Below, one piece after another: positions 51,489-60,479 of a stretch of 64,000 nt of DNA. How positions within the stretch are numbered: the first letter of the stretch is position 1; each line of letters starts with the position of its first letter. A program made the position numbers and the translations under genes. This DNA is from UBA1952 sp965246905 (GTDB taxonomy: Bacteria; Bacteroidota; Bacteroidia; Chitinophagales; Chitinophagaceae): contig CBDFFZ010000008.1 in NCBI GenBank assembly GCA_965246905.1, forward strand, positions 3,784 to 67,783. The letters are read 5' to 3'. The notes beneath the pieces were generated by a model. It was not told where the DNA came from, searched no databases, and was given only the letters and a program-made list of their open reading frames with translations.

Positions 51489-53138
51489 TTAGCTTTTAGC
51501 AACGGGCAGAAGCATGGTGAACACAGCCCCCTCGCCCGGCTCGCTTTCAGCTTTAATAAAGCCTTCATGATGCTCAATCACCTTCTGTACAATGGATAGC
51601 CCTATGCCTGTGCCGGGATATTCCATACGGCCGTGCAGCCGCTGAAAAAGCTGGAAAATACGCGTTGCATATTGCTGTTCAAAGCCAATGCCATTATCGC
51701 GGATCTCGATGCGCTGATATATTTTATTGCGCTGCGCTGCAGGTATCGTAAAATCCACCACTTCCTGGCCCGGTGCAATTGCCGAAGTAATACTGATCCG
51801 CGCCTGCTCGCCCTTTTTACCGAATTTAAGCGCATTAGAAATCAGGTTTTGAAATACCTGGCGCAATTGCACAGAATCGCCAATGATAGGGTGAAGCGGT
51901 GCAGTCAGCACTTCTGCCCCCTTCTCTTTTATAGAAGATTCCAGATCGGTAAGCACTTCCCGGAGCACATCATCAAGGTTTACTGCGGAGGCGATATGAT
52001 GCTGCGCGGAGATCCTTGAAAAAGTAAGCAGATCCTCAATGAGCGCTTTCATGCGGCTTGCAGCCATTTGCATTCTGCCAATCATATCCGCGCCATCCGC
52101 GCCAAGTTGCTCCTTATAACGGCCGGCCAGCATATCGCCGAAGGATTTGATCTTACGCAGCGGCTCCTGCAGATCGTGCGAGGCCACATAGGCAAATTCC
52201 TCTAAGTTATTATTTGAGCGCTTCAGATCGTTGAGTGAGGCTTCCATTTTTTGCTGGAGCTGCTTCAGCTGTGTATGATCCGAAAAAGTAACCAGCACAT
52301 CGTCGTTAATCCGCGTGGAAAGGATATCCAGCCAAACATCGATGCCATCCGAACTGTAATGAAATTCGAAACGGTTGCTCTTGCCGGTAAGATAGGTTTC
52401 GGAATAATAATCAAACAGGCCGTTTGTCTTGAATGCCGGAAACCAGGTGCTGCCAAGCGCGCCGATAACGGCTTCCGGCTCCTGGCCCACATAAGCTGCA
52501 AGCATACGGTTAGCAAGGCGGAAGCGAAAATCAACCACATCGCCCTGCTCATCGCGCACCGGGCTAAACAGGAAGATACCCGTCTGTGCCGTATCGATCA
52601 CGGCCTGCAGGTAAGCAGCAGATGCATCAGTTACTATGTTTTCCGCTACACTTGCCTGTTCATGCTCAGCAATATGCATGGCAGGGTAAATCTCCAGCTT
52701 GTTTTCAATAACGCTGGCGGTAATATCTGTAGCTGTATGTATAATATACTGCACTTTTCCCGACTCATCCGGCACCGGTGCATTTTTAAGGTTCCAGTAG
52801 CGTACTGAGGCAGTGTCGCCATCCTGTAGCTTCAGGTCATAGCGCAATAGTGGTATGGCATGGGGTTGTCCCTGGCTTGCTACAATATTGAGGGATGTGG
52901 CCATCCGGGCAGTACTTTCTATACTTTCGCTGCCGGCATTTGCGGGAAAGGCATTAAAAAAGGGCTGACCTATAAGTTGCACGCGTTCCTTATTAGTAGC
53001 GTGTAAATAGGCCTCATTTACAGCCGATATAGTAAAAACCGGGGCATCGGGCAGTAAAACAAGCGCAGGTGCAGGCATAGCTTCAAAAATTGCATGGAAT
53101 TGTATTGTATCAATTCCATGTACTTCGGATTGTTTCAT
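51489..53138 (-). CDS. PAS-domain sensor histidine kinase
   Basis: A 549-residue cytoplasmic kinase without membrane helices. Two PAS-type domains lie at about 10-130 (FHAIFEAMPAPALVLLPDAP) and 175-290. A short coiled coil leads to HisKA with the phosphoaccepting His in EFAYVASHDLQEPLRKI. HATPase_c has the N-box LISNALKFGK, DNGIGFEQQY, LFQRLHGRMEYPGTGIGLSI. The SHDLQEP box is that of the phytochrome-like/LuxQ-type group common in Bacteroidota. No response regulator is beside it, so it is an orphan kinase. Confidence 0.9.
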   Translation of the reverse strand: MKQSEVHGIDTIQFHAIFEAMPAPALVLLPDAPVFTISAVNEAYLHATNKERVQLIGQPFFNAFPANAGSESIESTARMATSLNIVASQGQPHAIPLLRYDLKLQDGDTASVRYWNLKNAPVPDESGKVQYIIHTATDITASVIENKLEIYPAMHIAEHEQASVAENIVTDASAAYLQAVIDTAQTGIFLFSPVRDEQGDVVDFRFRLANRMLAAYVGQEPEAVIGALGSTWFPAFKTNGLFDYYSETYLTGKSNRFEFHYSSDGIDVWLDILSTRINDDVLVTFSDHTQLKQLQQKMEASLNDLKRSNNNLEEFAYVASHDLQEPLRKIKSFGDMLAGRYKEQLGADGADMIGRMQMAASRMKALIEDLLTFSRISAQHHIASAVNLDDVLREVLTDLESSIKEKGAEVLTAPLHPIIGDSVQLRQVFQNLISNALKFGKKGEQARISITSAIAPGQEVVDFTIPAAQRNKIYQRIEIRDNGIGFEQQYATRIFQLFQRLHGRMEYPGTGIGLSIVQKVIEHHEGFIKAESEPGEGAVFTMLLPVAKS

Positions 53139-53310
53139 AATAGGAGATCCAACAGGTAGCTAACAGGGCTGTAATTATTGTGCCAGTATTATAGGTGCAG
53201 GAATGAGGTAATAATCCTGCATCTATGATTAATGCTGTAAAGGCGCGTAATTGCAGCCACCGGTTCATAAATAACGCTGCGGCCGCATTAATATTACAAC
53301 ACCAGCCTCC

Positions 53311-53341
53311 TGTAGAGACGTTGCACTGCAACGTCTCTACA
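53311..53341. repeat. Perfect 15-bp-arm palindrome
   Basis: TGTAGAGACGTTGCA, one base, TGCAACGTCTCTACA. It lies between the histidine kinase start and the cdsA stop on a shared strand. The worn copy at 31069-31097 shows it is dispersed. Confidence 0.85.
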
Positions 53342-53351
53342 AAGGTGATTA

Positions 53352-54179
53352 TTACATAAAAAGCCAGCAATAGCTGAATGCAAAAGGCACAGCTACCAGC
53401 AGTGAATCGAAGCGATCCAGCGCGCCGCCGTGGCCGGGCATCATGGCGCCGCTGTCCTTTACGCCGGCCATACGCTTGAGCTTGCTTTCGAGAAGATCGC
53501 CCGCGGTGCCGGCTACTGCTGCGCAAAGGGCGAGGGCCATCCAATCCTGCATACGGTGCACAGGGCTGTAATAGCCCCAGATTGCCGCTCCTGCGAGGGT
53601 AAGAAGGGCGCCGCCTGCCGTGCCTTCCCACGTTTTTTTAGGGGAGATGGGCGAAAAAGGCGTTTTGCCTATGAATGAGCCAACGAGGTAGGCCATGGTA
53701 TCATTCATCCAGATCATAAGGATGAGGGCTAAGGGAACCTCGAATCCCTTTTGCCGAAGGCCCAGAAAAAGAATACAGGGCAGTACCACATACATAAGCC
53801 CGCCGAGGGCTTCAACCGCTTGCTGCCATTGTGTGCGTTTAGCAAGCGTACCGGTAAGCAGCAATACTACAGGCATAAATAACAGGCCCGGCCATCTATA
53901 TTCTTTCAGAGGCTCCTGAAAACCTGGCATGATGGAAAAGAACACTAAAGCAAGTAATACAAGGCTGAAGGCTACGGTAAGAATTTCTAAAAGCGGTGCA
54001 GCACTAATACCGGAAATCTTCCGTACCAGCCGGAAATAATCCCGCAAACAGAGGATCATGATCAGGGCGGTAAGTGCCAGGAAAGTCCATTCGTTGATGA
54101 GCAAACCTGCCATCATGATAGCCGAAAATATGATGGCGCTGCCGAGGCGCTTAAAGAAAGTGGGCCAGTTTAGCGCCAT
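53352..54179 (-). CDS. cdsA: Phosphatidate cytidylyltransferase
   Basis: Makes CDP-diacylglycerol from phosphatidic acid and CTP, the branch point to all phospholipids. The 275-residue protein is an inner membrane protein with about seven helices. The CDP-alcohol signature is intact near the C-terminus: ESKLKRMAGVKDSGAMMPGH followed by GGALDRFDSL. KTWEGTAGGALLTLAGAA is the second family motif. It is 55 bases after the CPBP protease gene on the same strand. Confidence 0.95.
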   Translation of the reverse strand: MALNWPTFFKRLGSAIIFSAIMMAGLLINEWTFLALTALIMILCLRDYFRLVRKISGISAAPLLEILTVAFSLVLLALVFFSIMPGFQEPLKEYRWPGLLFMPVVLLLTGTLAKRTQWQQAVEALGGLMYVVLPCILFLGLRQKGFEVPLALILMIWMNDTMAYLVGSFIGKTPFSPISPKKTWEGTAGGALLTLAGAAIWGYYSPVHRMQDWMALALCAAVAGTAGDLLESKLKRMAGVKDSGAMMPGHGGALDRFDSLLVAVPFAFSYCWLFM

Positions 54180-54234
54180 GGTGTTTGTTGGATGAATTGG
54201 ATAAATTTTGATTAAGGCTGAAAGAGTTGGCTTA

Positions 54235-55245
54235 CTATTCTTTTTCCTGCGCTAGTTCTTCCGGGGTAAAATCGGACGACCATGCCGGCGGCAGCGGTGT
54301 CTTTGTCTTGTAGAGCGCATACAGGCTGGAGGCCAGGAGAGCGGCGCCTGCTATTGGTAGCCAGATAGGTAGTGTAGTATCGGTTGCTGCCATCACCTTC
54401 TGCGCACCCACATTAGCCTCGGACAGATAAATAGCCACAACCTGTACGCCATTGTAGAGCAGGTGCGCCCAGATGCTGCACAGCAGCGAGCCCGTGAGCC
54501 AGTAAACTACTGCAAGCAGCACACCTGCAGTGAAGATAAAAGCAGCTCCGTAAGGGTTGGAATGCATGAGCGTAAATAACACGGCAGAAATTATAATCGG
54601 AAAAATTATCCGGTTGCTTTTTTGTGCCGGTGCCACAGGTTCATCCTTTACAGTAGCGGGGAAAAGACGCGCCCCTGCACGCTTTGCTGCAAACCGCATG
54701 ATAATGCCGCGAAAGAGCAATTCTTCGCCGATAGGAGGTATTACAGCAAATGCGAGGAAAGCTTTAAAGAGATCTCCAGGGGATTGCATTTTAAGGTAAG
54801 CGCTGAATGTATCATCATTCATAGCCTGTATATCTTTTGCCCATTTACCAAAATTCACATGCTGTTGCAGCCATCCTTCCAGCCCTAATGAAAGCGGCAG
54901 AAAGCCCAGCATAATACCGGTAACTAAAACCCAATGCACTGGCTTGCCTGGCAGTCGCAGGCCCAGGAACCTGCCGGGATGCGGGGTGGTAAAATAGGCA
55001 AACAGCAGCGGCGGCAGGCTAAAAAAGCATAGATGGATAATTGAATTGGCCAGCAACGAAGTACGTACGGCGGGGAGCGGGCTATCGGGCTTTACCGTAA
55101 GAAAATCTTTAAGCGGGATGCCGGTAATGCGGGGAAGGGCAGTCCATACTAACGACCGGCCCAGCCACAGGAATGTAAACATCATCATTACAAAAAGAAA
55201 CAACTGCAGGAACCATGGATAATTGCGCCAGTAACGGGTAAACAT
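54235..55245 (-). CDS. CPBP-family intramembrane metalloprotease
   Basis: A 336-residue protein with about eight membrane helices and the three Abi/CaaX-protease motifs: EELLFRGIIMRF (two Glu and Arg), FTLMHSNPYGAAF (His) and SIWAHLLYNGVQV (His). Family members process prenylated or peptide substrates in the membrane; in bacteria some give immunity to bacteriocins. No bacteriocin gene is nearby. The last 60 residues are cytoplasmic and acidic. It is probably cotranscribed with cdsA; a -7 element ends four bases before its ATG. Confidence 0.88.
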   Translation of the reverse strand: MFTRYWRNYPWFLQLFLFVMMMFTFLWLGRSLVWTALPRITGIPLKDFLTVKPDSPLPAVRTSLLANSIIHLCFFSLPPLLFAYFTTPHPGRFLGLRLPGKPVHWVLVTGIMLGFLPLSLGLEGWLQQHVNFGKWAKDIQAMNDDTFSAYLKMQSPGDLFKAFLAFAVIPPIGEELLFRGIIMRFAAKRAGARLFPATVKDEPVAPAQKSNRIIFPIIISAVLFTLMHSNPYGAAFIFTAGVLLAVVYWLTGSLLCSIWAHLLYNGVQVVAIYLSEANVGAQKVMAATDTTLPIWLPIAGAALLASSLYALYKTKTPLPPAWSSDFTPEELAQEKE

Positions 55246-55249
55246 GCCG

Positions 55250-55257
55250 CAAAGTTA
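55250..55257 (-). promoter_or_regulatory. -7 element abutting CPBP start codon
   Basis: TAACTTTG on the minus strand, then CGGC and ATG. Spacing predicts that the mRNA starts at the ATG. Confidence 0.6.
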
Positions 55258-55371
55258 TTTTTATAGGTTGATATGTTGACAGGTTGAAAAGTTGATAAGA
55301 TGCAATGCCATTGCATTTATCTAAACGGCGACCTGCTTAACTTCACCCTTCCTAATTTTCATCAATAAAAA

Positions 55372-56088
55372 ATGAAAGCCATGCTCTTTGCTGCCGGTCT
55401 TGGCACGCGCCTCCGGCCCTTTACCGATCATCACCCGAAAGCGCTGGCAGAGGTGAATGGCAAGACGCTGCTGGAGCATAACCTGCGCTACCTACAGGGC
55501 TTTGGCATTGAGGATGTAATAATAAATGTCCACCATTTTGCAGATCAGATAGAAGAGGCGCTGGCAGAGAATGGCAGTTTCGGCAGTTGGGTTACCGTAT
55601 CGGATGAGCGCGGCGAGGTGCTTGAAACAGGCGGCGGCCTTAAAAATGCAGCGCATTTTTTTGAGGGAGAGAAAGATTTAGTGGTGATGAATGTGGATGT
55701 CCTCACCAAGCTGGATCTCGGCAGGATGATCGAGGCGCACCGGAAGCAGGATGCTATGGCAACACTGGCTGTAATGCTGCGTGCTTCGTCAAGGCAATTA
55801 TTGTTTAATGAAGAGCTTAGCCTCTGCGGCTGGGAGAACCTACAAACCGGCCAGCAACGGATTTCCCGCGAAATAGCCAGCCCTTTGCAGCGCGCATTCA
55901 GCGGCATCCAGGTTATCTCCGCAGCATTGCTTCAATCCATTCATCAGGAAGGGAAATTTTCCATTATCGATGTATATCTGGAAGCGGCAAAAACAGGAGT
56001 GATAAAAGGCTACGACCATAGCGGCAATGTATTCATTGATGTGGGAAAGCCTGAAAGCCTGGCACAGGCGGGATTGCTTTTCTCCTAA
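55372..56088 (+). CDS. Sugar-phosphate nucleotidyltransferase
   Basis: A 238-residue enzyme of the NTP_transferase fold. The signature is MKAMLFAAGLGTRLRPFTDH, followed by PKALAEVNGKTLLEHNL, MNVDVLTKLDLGRM and a C-terminal VFIDVGKPESLAQAG. This is close to MurNAc-1-phosphate uridylyltransferase (MurU) and to mannose-1-phosphate guanylyltransferases; the sugar and base cannot be told from sequence. No sugar kinase (AmgK) is adjacent, which would have supported MurU. It converges with the M14 gene, with a 3-base gap. Confidence 0.85.
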   Translation: MKAMLFAAGLGTRLRPFTDHHPKALAEVNGKTLLEHNLRYLQGFGIEDVIINVHHFADQIEEALAENGSFGSWVTVSDERGEVLETGGGLKNAAHFFEGEKDLVVMNVDVLTKLDLGRMIEAHRKQDAMATLAVMLRASSRQLLFNEELSLCGWENLQTGQQRISREIASPLQRAFSGIQVISAALLQSIHQEGKFSIIDVYLEAAKTGVIKGYDHSGNVFIDVGKPESLAQAGLLFS

Positions 56089-56091
56089 AGA

Positions 56092-57855
56092 TCATTCTAT
56101 CCGGAATACCGGGTAGCGCAGGTGCTCTGGCTCATAATACGGACTGTGCCGGTATACAAAGCGCAGCTGCGCAGCCGCATCCTTTGCAAATGCAGCATCC
56201 TCTTTTTTCTTCGCCTCCAGCTCCTGCCGTACGTCCGGATTTCTTTTGAGAAAATCTGCCGCAACATCTTCCCAGCGGTAATCACTGTACCCTTCTTTTT
56301 GCTGGAGAATTGCATCAAAGAAATTCCAGGCAAAATAGGAGTCATCGCCGGCAGGCTCCAGCATCTCTACCATAAAGCGGCGGCCGGGATAGGCTTTGTG
56401 AAAGACCAGGTGTTCATCCGTTGCAGGGGGCGTTGCCAGCTCCAGGATTACATCTCCCTTCCGGCACAGGATACGCTCGCGGCGTGGCGTTACTTTAATA
56501 TCATAGTGTTTATAGTGGCCTTCAAAAGGCGTGGCTACCGTTTTGTAGTCATCCAAATGGTAGGAGGTAACGCTGATGAAAGTATCATTTTTTAGCGCCG
56601 TTCCGCTAAAATCATGCAGATTCATCTGGTGCTGCAGAAAATTCCACCAGAAAATTCCGGGGATGATATAGGCTTTGGGTGCCGTTACAAAATGCTTCGG
56701 CAGGTAGTGATCATAGATCGGGATCTGAGCGGTATAAGGCTTTTGCCGGTCGTAATAAAGCCGTTGCAGGCCGGTTACTTCGCTTGTTTTCATAGCCGTC
56801 TCATAACCCATAAAAGAATAGAACGTAGGCTTCGTAGTGTCGGCCGCCCATGATAGCGGGAAAGCCGTTTGTCTCGCCTCTGCAAGCTGATCTGTATGGA
56901 TAGCTGCTTTGATGGCTGCTGCATTTTTCGAAGTTTTATTGATGATGATCCGCATCAGAGCATAGGTACTTTCTACGCGCTGCTTAAAGGGCTTGAGCAT
57001 GTGGGTTTCGGGCGTATAGGCAATGGTATGGAAGAGCGACGCATAGCCTGCACTGTACCGCGGCGGATCATAAAAAGCGGTCCAGCCCTTGCGCGGATCG
57101 GTGCCTTCCGCATTTACATAAGGTATCATCAACCATCCTTTACGGGCCATGGCTTTATAAATGGCCGGGTCGAGCCTTTTTCGCATCAGCATGCCAGTTT
57201 CGCCGCCGAGCTTATCATACTGCGTGCTCAGCAGGGTCATGGTATGCTGGTAATCCGCCCCATCGCTCACATGATTATCGATGAATACATTCGGGTTTAA
57301 AAACTCGAAGATCTGCGCGAAAGAAAGCGCTTCCCTCGAGTCGCATTTGGTAAAATCGCGGTTCAGATCCAGGTTCTGCGAATTGCCGCGAAAGCCATAG
57401 GCGTCCGGCCCATTCTGGTTGACCCTCGAAAAGCTGCCCCTGTTGAGCGCGCCGCCAATATTGTAAACAGGAATGACAGCGAGTCGGATGTTGTCTGGAA
57501 TTTTAATCTTGCCCACCGCAATATCGCGCAGCAGCAGCATGCAGGCATCTGTACCATCCGGCTCGCCGGCATGAATGCTGTTGTTGATGAGGATGGTAAC
57601 GGTGGAGTAGTTATAGGCATTTTCGCCGCCATTCTGGTAGCAGATCACCTGTAGCTGAGGCCCTGCATCAGTGTACAGCCCGGCGCCAATATTCCTGAAA
57701 TCCGGGTAGGTATCTGTGAGCCGCTTGCAGAAGGCTGTACACTCAGCATAGGTAGCGCATTGCCGCCCGCCGGAAAGCTCGAAAGGCGTTTGGAAGGATT
57801 GCCCGGATGCGTGTAGAAAGTAGAAAAATGATAGCAGGAATAAAGCAGAGCGCAT
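56092..57855 (-). CDS. Exported M14-family zinc carboxypeptidase
   Basis: A 587-residue secreted peptidase with signal peptide ending ASGQSFQ. The zinc ligands are in INNSIHAGEPDGTDACML (HxxE) and VFIDNHVSDGADY (His), with NLDLNRDFTKCD, the substrate-carboxylate Asn-Arg pair, between them. The catalytic Glu is probably in AYTPETHM. The region after residue 350 is a long C-terminal domain without recognised fold. There is no T9SS domain. A minus-strand TATTTTTA lies 4 bases before the ATG, close to the -7 consensus. Confidence 0.88.
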   Translation of the reverse strand: MRSALFLLSFFYFLHASGQSFQTPFELSGGRQCATYAECTAFCKRLTDTYPDFRNIGAGLYTDAGPQLQVICYQNGGENAYNYSTVTILINNSIHAGEPDGTDACMLLLRDIAVGKIKIPDNIRLAVIPVYNIGGALNRGSFSRVNQNGPDAYGFRGNSQNLDLNRDFTKCDSREALSFAQIFEFLNPNVFIDNHVSDGADYQHTMTLLSTQYDKLGGETGMLMRKRLDPAIYKAMARKGWLMIPYVNAEGTDPRKGWTAFYDPPRYSAGYASLFHTIAYTPETHMLKPFKQRVESTYALMRIIINKTSKNAAAIKAAIHTDQLAEARQTAFPLSWAADTTKPTFYSFMGYETAMKTSEVTGLQRLYYDRQKPYTAQIPIYDHYLPKHFVTAPKAYIIPGIFWWNFLQHQMNLHDFSGTALKNDTFISVTSYHLDDYKTVATPFEGHYKHYDIKVTPRRERILCRKGDVILELATPPATDEHLVFHKAYPGRRFMVEMLEPAGDDSYFAWNFFDAILQQKEGYSDYRWEDVAADFLKRNPDVRQELEAKKKEDAAFAKDAAAQLRFVYRHSPYYEPEHLRYPVFRIE

Positions 57856-58109
57856 GGGCTAAAAATAGAAAATGGGCCTGGATTTTTTTGGGGGAGATGG
57901 TTTTTGACCTGCGGGATGAAACTATAAAAATCTTGTATTGTTCCGCTACAGACCCTTCGCCGGAAAGCTTCGCTCAGGATGAAAATTTTTTTAGACATTA
58001 ATCGGTTCATTTTTAATGTAATCATTTAAGAAAAGTGCATAAGATCTTCCGGATACCTGTGGTGATGACATTTGAAGGGGGAAAATAGCCCCTCCTACTT
58101 AGCGATCAT
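57856..58109. other. Gene-free left half of divergent region
   Basis: Between the M14 gene start and the 22-bp array; no gene or RNA structure that I can support. Confidence 0.4.
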
Positions 58110-58204
58110 GCTATACCTACCTATGGAGCTAGCTCTGCCTACCTCCCAGGTAGCCCTACCTACCTATACAGGTAGCCCTACCTACCTCCGCAGGTAGGTA
58201 TAGC
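58110..58204. repeat. 22-bp palindromic tandem array inside a 13-bp inverted repeat
   Basis: The outer ends GCTATACCTACCT and AGGTAGGTATAGC are perfect inverted repeats. Between and including them run four 22-bp units starting at 58111, 58133, 58155 and 58177, each built on CTACCT, a few bases, AGGTAG, so each can form its own hairpin. The first unit is worn (GAGCTAG in place of AGGTAG). It lies in the divergent gap between the M14 gene and the TIGR02757 gene. Confidence 0.82.
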
Positions 58205-58296
58205 GATATTTTTACTGATCTCACAGCCCCCATAGCCGGATATATTGCCGGGCACGCTCATTGCCATTACTTTGCCGGTCAGAAGCTCCTGTTACC

Positions 58297-59082
58297 ATGC
58301 CTACCGCTGCGCAGCTATCCGCCATTAATCAGTTCCTCGATCAGAAGATAATTCAATACAACCAGCCTCATTTTATCAGGAAAGACCCTGTTTCCATACC
58401 TCATCTATTTACACAGAAACAGGATATTGAAATTGCCGGCCTCTTTGCCGCCGTGCTTGCATGGGGCAACCGTACCTCGATCATCAATAACTGCAAAAGG
58501 CTGCTGGACTGGATGGATAACGCGCCCTGGCAGTTTATAAAAGAGCACCGGGATACCGACCTGAAAAAATTTCTCTCCTTCGCGCACCGCACCTTCAATG
58601 CTACCGATCTGCTCTATTTCTTCCAGTTCCTGCAGGCGCATTATGCCACGCACGATTCACTGGAAGATGCGTTTCTGCCGGAACAGTCTTATGAATATCC
58701 AACAATACAGCAGGCGCTGATCCACTTCCATAATTATTTTTTCTCCCTGCCGGAGTTTCCGGAGCGTACCCGCAAGCACATCTCCACACCGGCCCGCGGC
58801 AGTGCCTGCAAGCGCCTGTGCATGTATCTCCGCTGGCTGGTGCGTAGGGATGATTGCGGCGTGGATTTCGGCATCTGGCATAAGCTGAAGCCCGCACAGC
58901 TCATCTGTCCGCTGGATGTGCATGTAGTCCGCGTAGCCCATCGGTTTGAGCTCATCACTAAGGAGAAGGCCGACTGGAATACCGCTTTAGCGCTTACTGA
59001 TATACTGCGACAATGGCGACCGGAAGACCCGGCTATTTACGATTATGCGCTCTTCGGGCTGGGTGCCGAAGAGCGCATGTGA
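58297..59082 (+). CDS. TIGR02757-family conserved protein
   Basis: A 261-residue protein of the TIGR02757 family found widely in Bacteroidota, function unknown. Family landmarks: FIRKDPVSIPHLF, DIEIAGLFAAVLAWGNRTSI, TPARGSACKRLCMYLRWLVR and CPLDVHVVRVAHRF, with PLDxH recalling the HhH-type DNA glycosylase/endonuclease III superfamily fold. A DNA-binding or repair role has been suggested only from that fold. The ATG at 58297 is chosen. It converges with hom, with a 5-base gap. Confidence 0.88.
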   Translation: MPTAAQLSAINQFLDQKIIQYNQPHFIRKDPVSIPHLFTQKQDIEIAGLFAAVLAWGNRTSIINNCKRLLDWMDNAPWQFIKEHRDTDLKKFLSFAHRTFNATDLLYFFQFLQAHYATHDSLEDAFLPEQSYEYPTIQQALIHFHNYFFSLPEFPERTRKHISTPARGSACKRLCMYLRWLVRRDDCGVDFGIWHKLKPAQLICPLDVHVVRVAHRFELITKEKADWNTALALTDILRQWRPEDPAIYDYALFGLGAEERM

Positions 59083-59087
59083 ATTTT

Positions 59088-60350
59088 TTAATTCTCCGCG
59101 AAAGCAAAAGATTCCTGCTGCCAGGCTTTCTCCTTATCTGCTTCCCAATCCACGATAGCATCAGGATATAAAATGAGCGAGGCGTTTCTGCGCTTCCACC
59201 AGCCTGTATCCAGCAACTTGGAGCAATGCAGGATACCCGTTACGGCACAGCGTTCCTTATTGCTCGTCCATTGCTCAATACGCTCAAACAGCTCATGCGG
59301 TACCTGGAAAAGGCCTTCGAAGCTTACATATACCCGCAGGTAAAAATCACTGGTGAGCTGCGCGTCTTGCGGGCCATTCAACTTTTTGTACTCGTACTGG
59401 TAATCGTAGCGCAACGCAGAAATATCGCTCAATACAGCCGATGCCGTTGCGAAGCCGCCTGCACCCTTGCCGTAAAAAAACTGGTTCTCGGCCAGCCCGC
59501 TTTCAATAACTACGCCATTGTATTCATTGGCAACATGGTATAGCTGCTGCCCGGGTGCGATGAACTGCGGCAGTACAAAAGCGGCCACCCTGCCATTGCT
59601 CAACTTACGCGCCTGTGCCACCAGCTTAATGCGGTAGCGTTTTTCTTTGGCCACCACTGCATCCTGCCCGTGCAGGTGCTGTATGCCGCTGTGGATAAGA
59701 CTTTGCGGAGATGCAACGATACCGTATGCATGGAGCAGCAGGATCGAAAGCTTGTTTACGGCATCTGTGCCGTCCACATCCAGCGAGGGGTCGTTCTCTG
59801 CAAAGCCGGCAATCTGTGCTTGCAACAATGCTTCTTCAAAAGATACAGATTCGTTGAAAACTTTGGTAAGAATATAGTTAGTTGAGCCGTTCACAATACC
59901 CTGAAACCCATGCAAGAGATCATTATCATAATACTCTTCAAGGTTGCGAATGACCGGAATACTCGCACAAGCAGCAGCTTCATAGAGGAAAGGTGCCTTG
60001 TGGATGCGCTGCAGTTTTATAAGCTCTTCCAGGTGCTCAGCGATCATTTTTTTATTTGCGCTCACCACCGCTTTACCTTTCTGAAGCGCGGTTTTTACAA
60101 TCGTATAAGCCGCCTCCGCATCATCGATCAATTCAACGATCACATTGATGCTGTCATCACTCAGCAAGGCTTCCGCATCTGTAGAGAACAGGGCTGCAGG
60201 CGCATTACGTGCTTTTTCCGGGTGGCGGATCACCACACTTTTTATCTTAGCATTGAGCGTAGGCGTTTGCTGCAATACATGGTAGAGGCTCTCGCCCACC
60301 GTACCAAAACCAAAGAGGCCGATGGTTAGTTTTTTGTTTTGGATAGACAT
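59088..60350 (-). CDS. hom: Homoserine dehydrogenase
   Basis: Reduces aspartate semialdehyde to homoserine, feeding methionine and threonine. The 420-residue protein has the NAD(P) fold (LTIGLFGFGTVGESLYHVL), the catalytic region NGSTNYILTKV and AGFAENDPSLDVDGTDAVNK, and ends soon after the catalytic domain without a clear ACT domain, so it may not be feedback-inhibited by threonine. I use the ATG at 60350. It lies 129 bases behind metB on the same strand, so the SAM-I riboswitch probably controls it too. Confidence 0.93.
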   Translation of the reverse strand: MSIQNKKLTIGLFGFGTVGESLYHVLQQTPTLNAKIKSVVIRHPEKARNAPAALFSTDAEALLSDDSINVIVELIDDAEAAYTIVKTALQKGKAVVSANKKMIAEHLEELIKLQRIHKAPFLYEAAACASIPVIRNLEEYYDNDLLHGFQGIVNGSTNYILTKVFNESVSFEEALLQAQIAGFAENDPSLDVDGTDAVNKLSILLLHAYGIVASPQSLIHSGIQHLHGQDAVVAKEKRYRIKLVAQARKLSNGRVAAFVLPQFIAPGQQLYHVANEYNGVVIESGLAENQFFYGKGAGGFATASAVLSDISALRYDYQYEYKKLNGPQDAQLTSDFYLRVYVSFEGLFQVPHELFERIEQWTSNKERCAVTGILHCSKLLDTGWWKRRNASLILYPDAIVDWEADKEKAWQQESFAFAEN

Positions 60351-60479
60351 AGTATTTTTTTGTTTAGACAATTTTTTTAATGCTAACAGGATTCAAACCC
60401 TGTCAGCGTTTTTGGACACTGTAAATTTTAGACCGCAGATTTCATGGATCATCATGATGAAAAGATTGCCTATGCCGGG

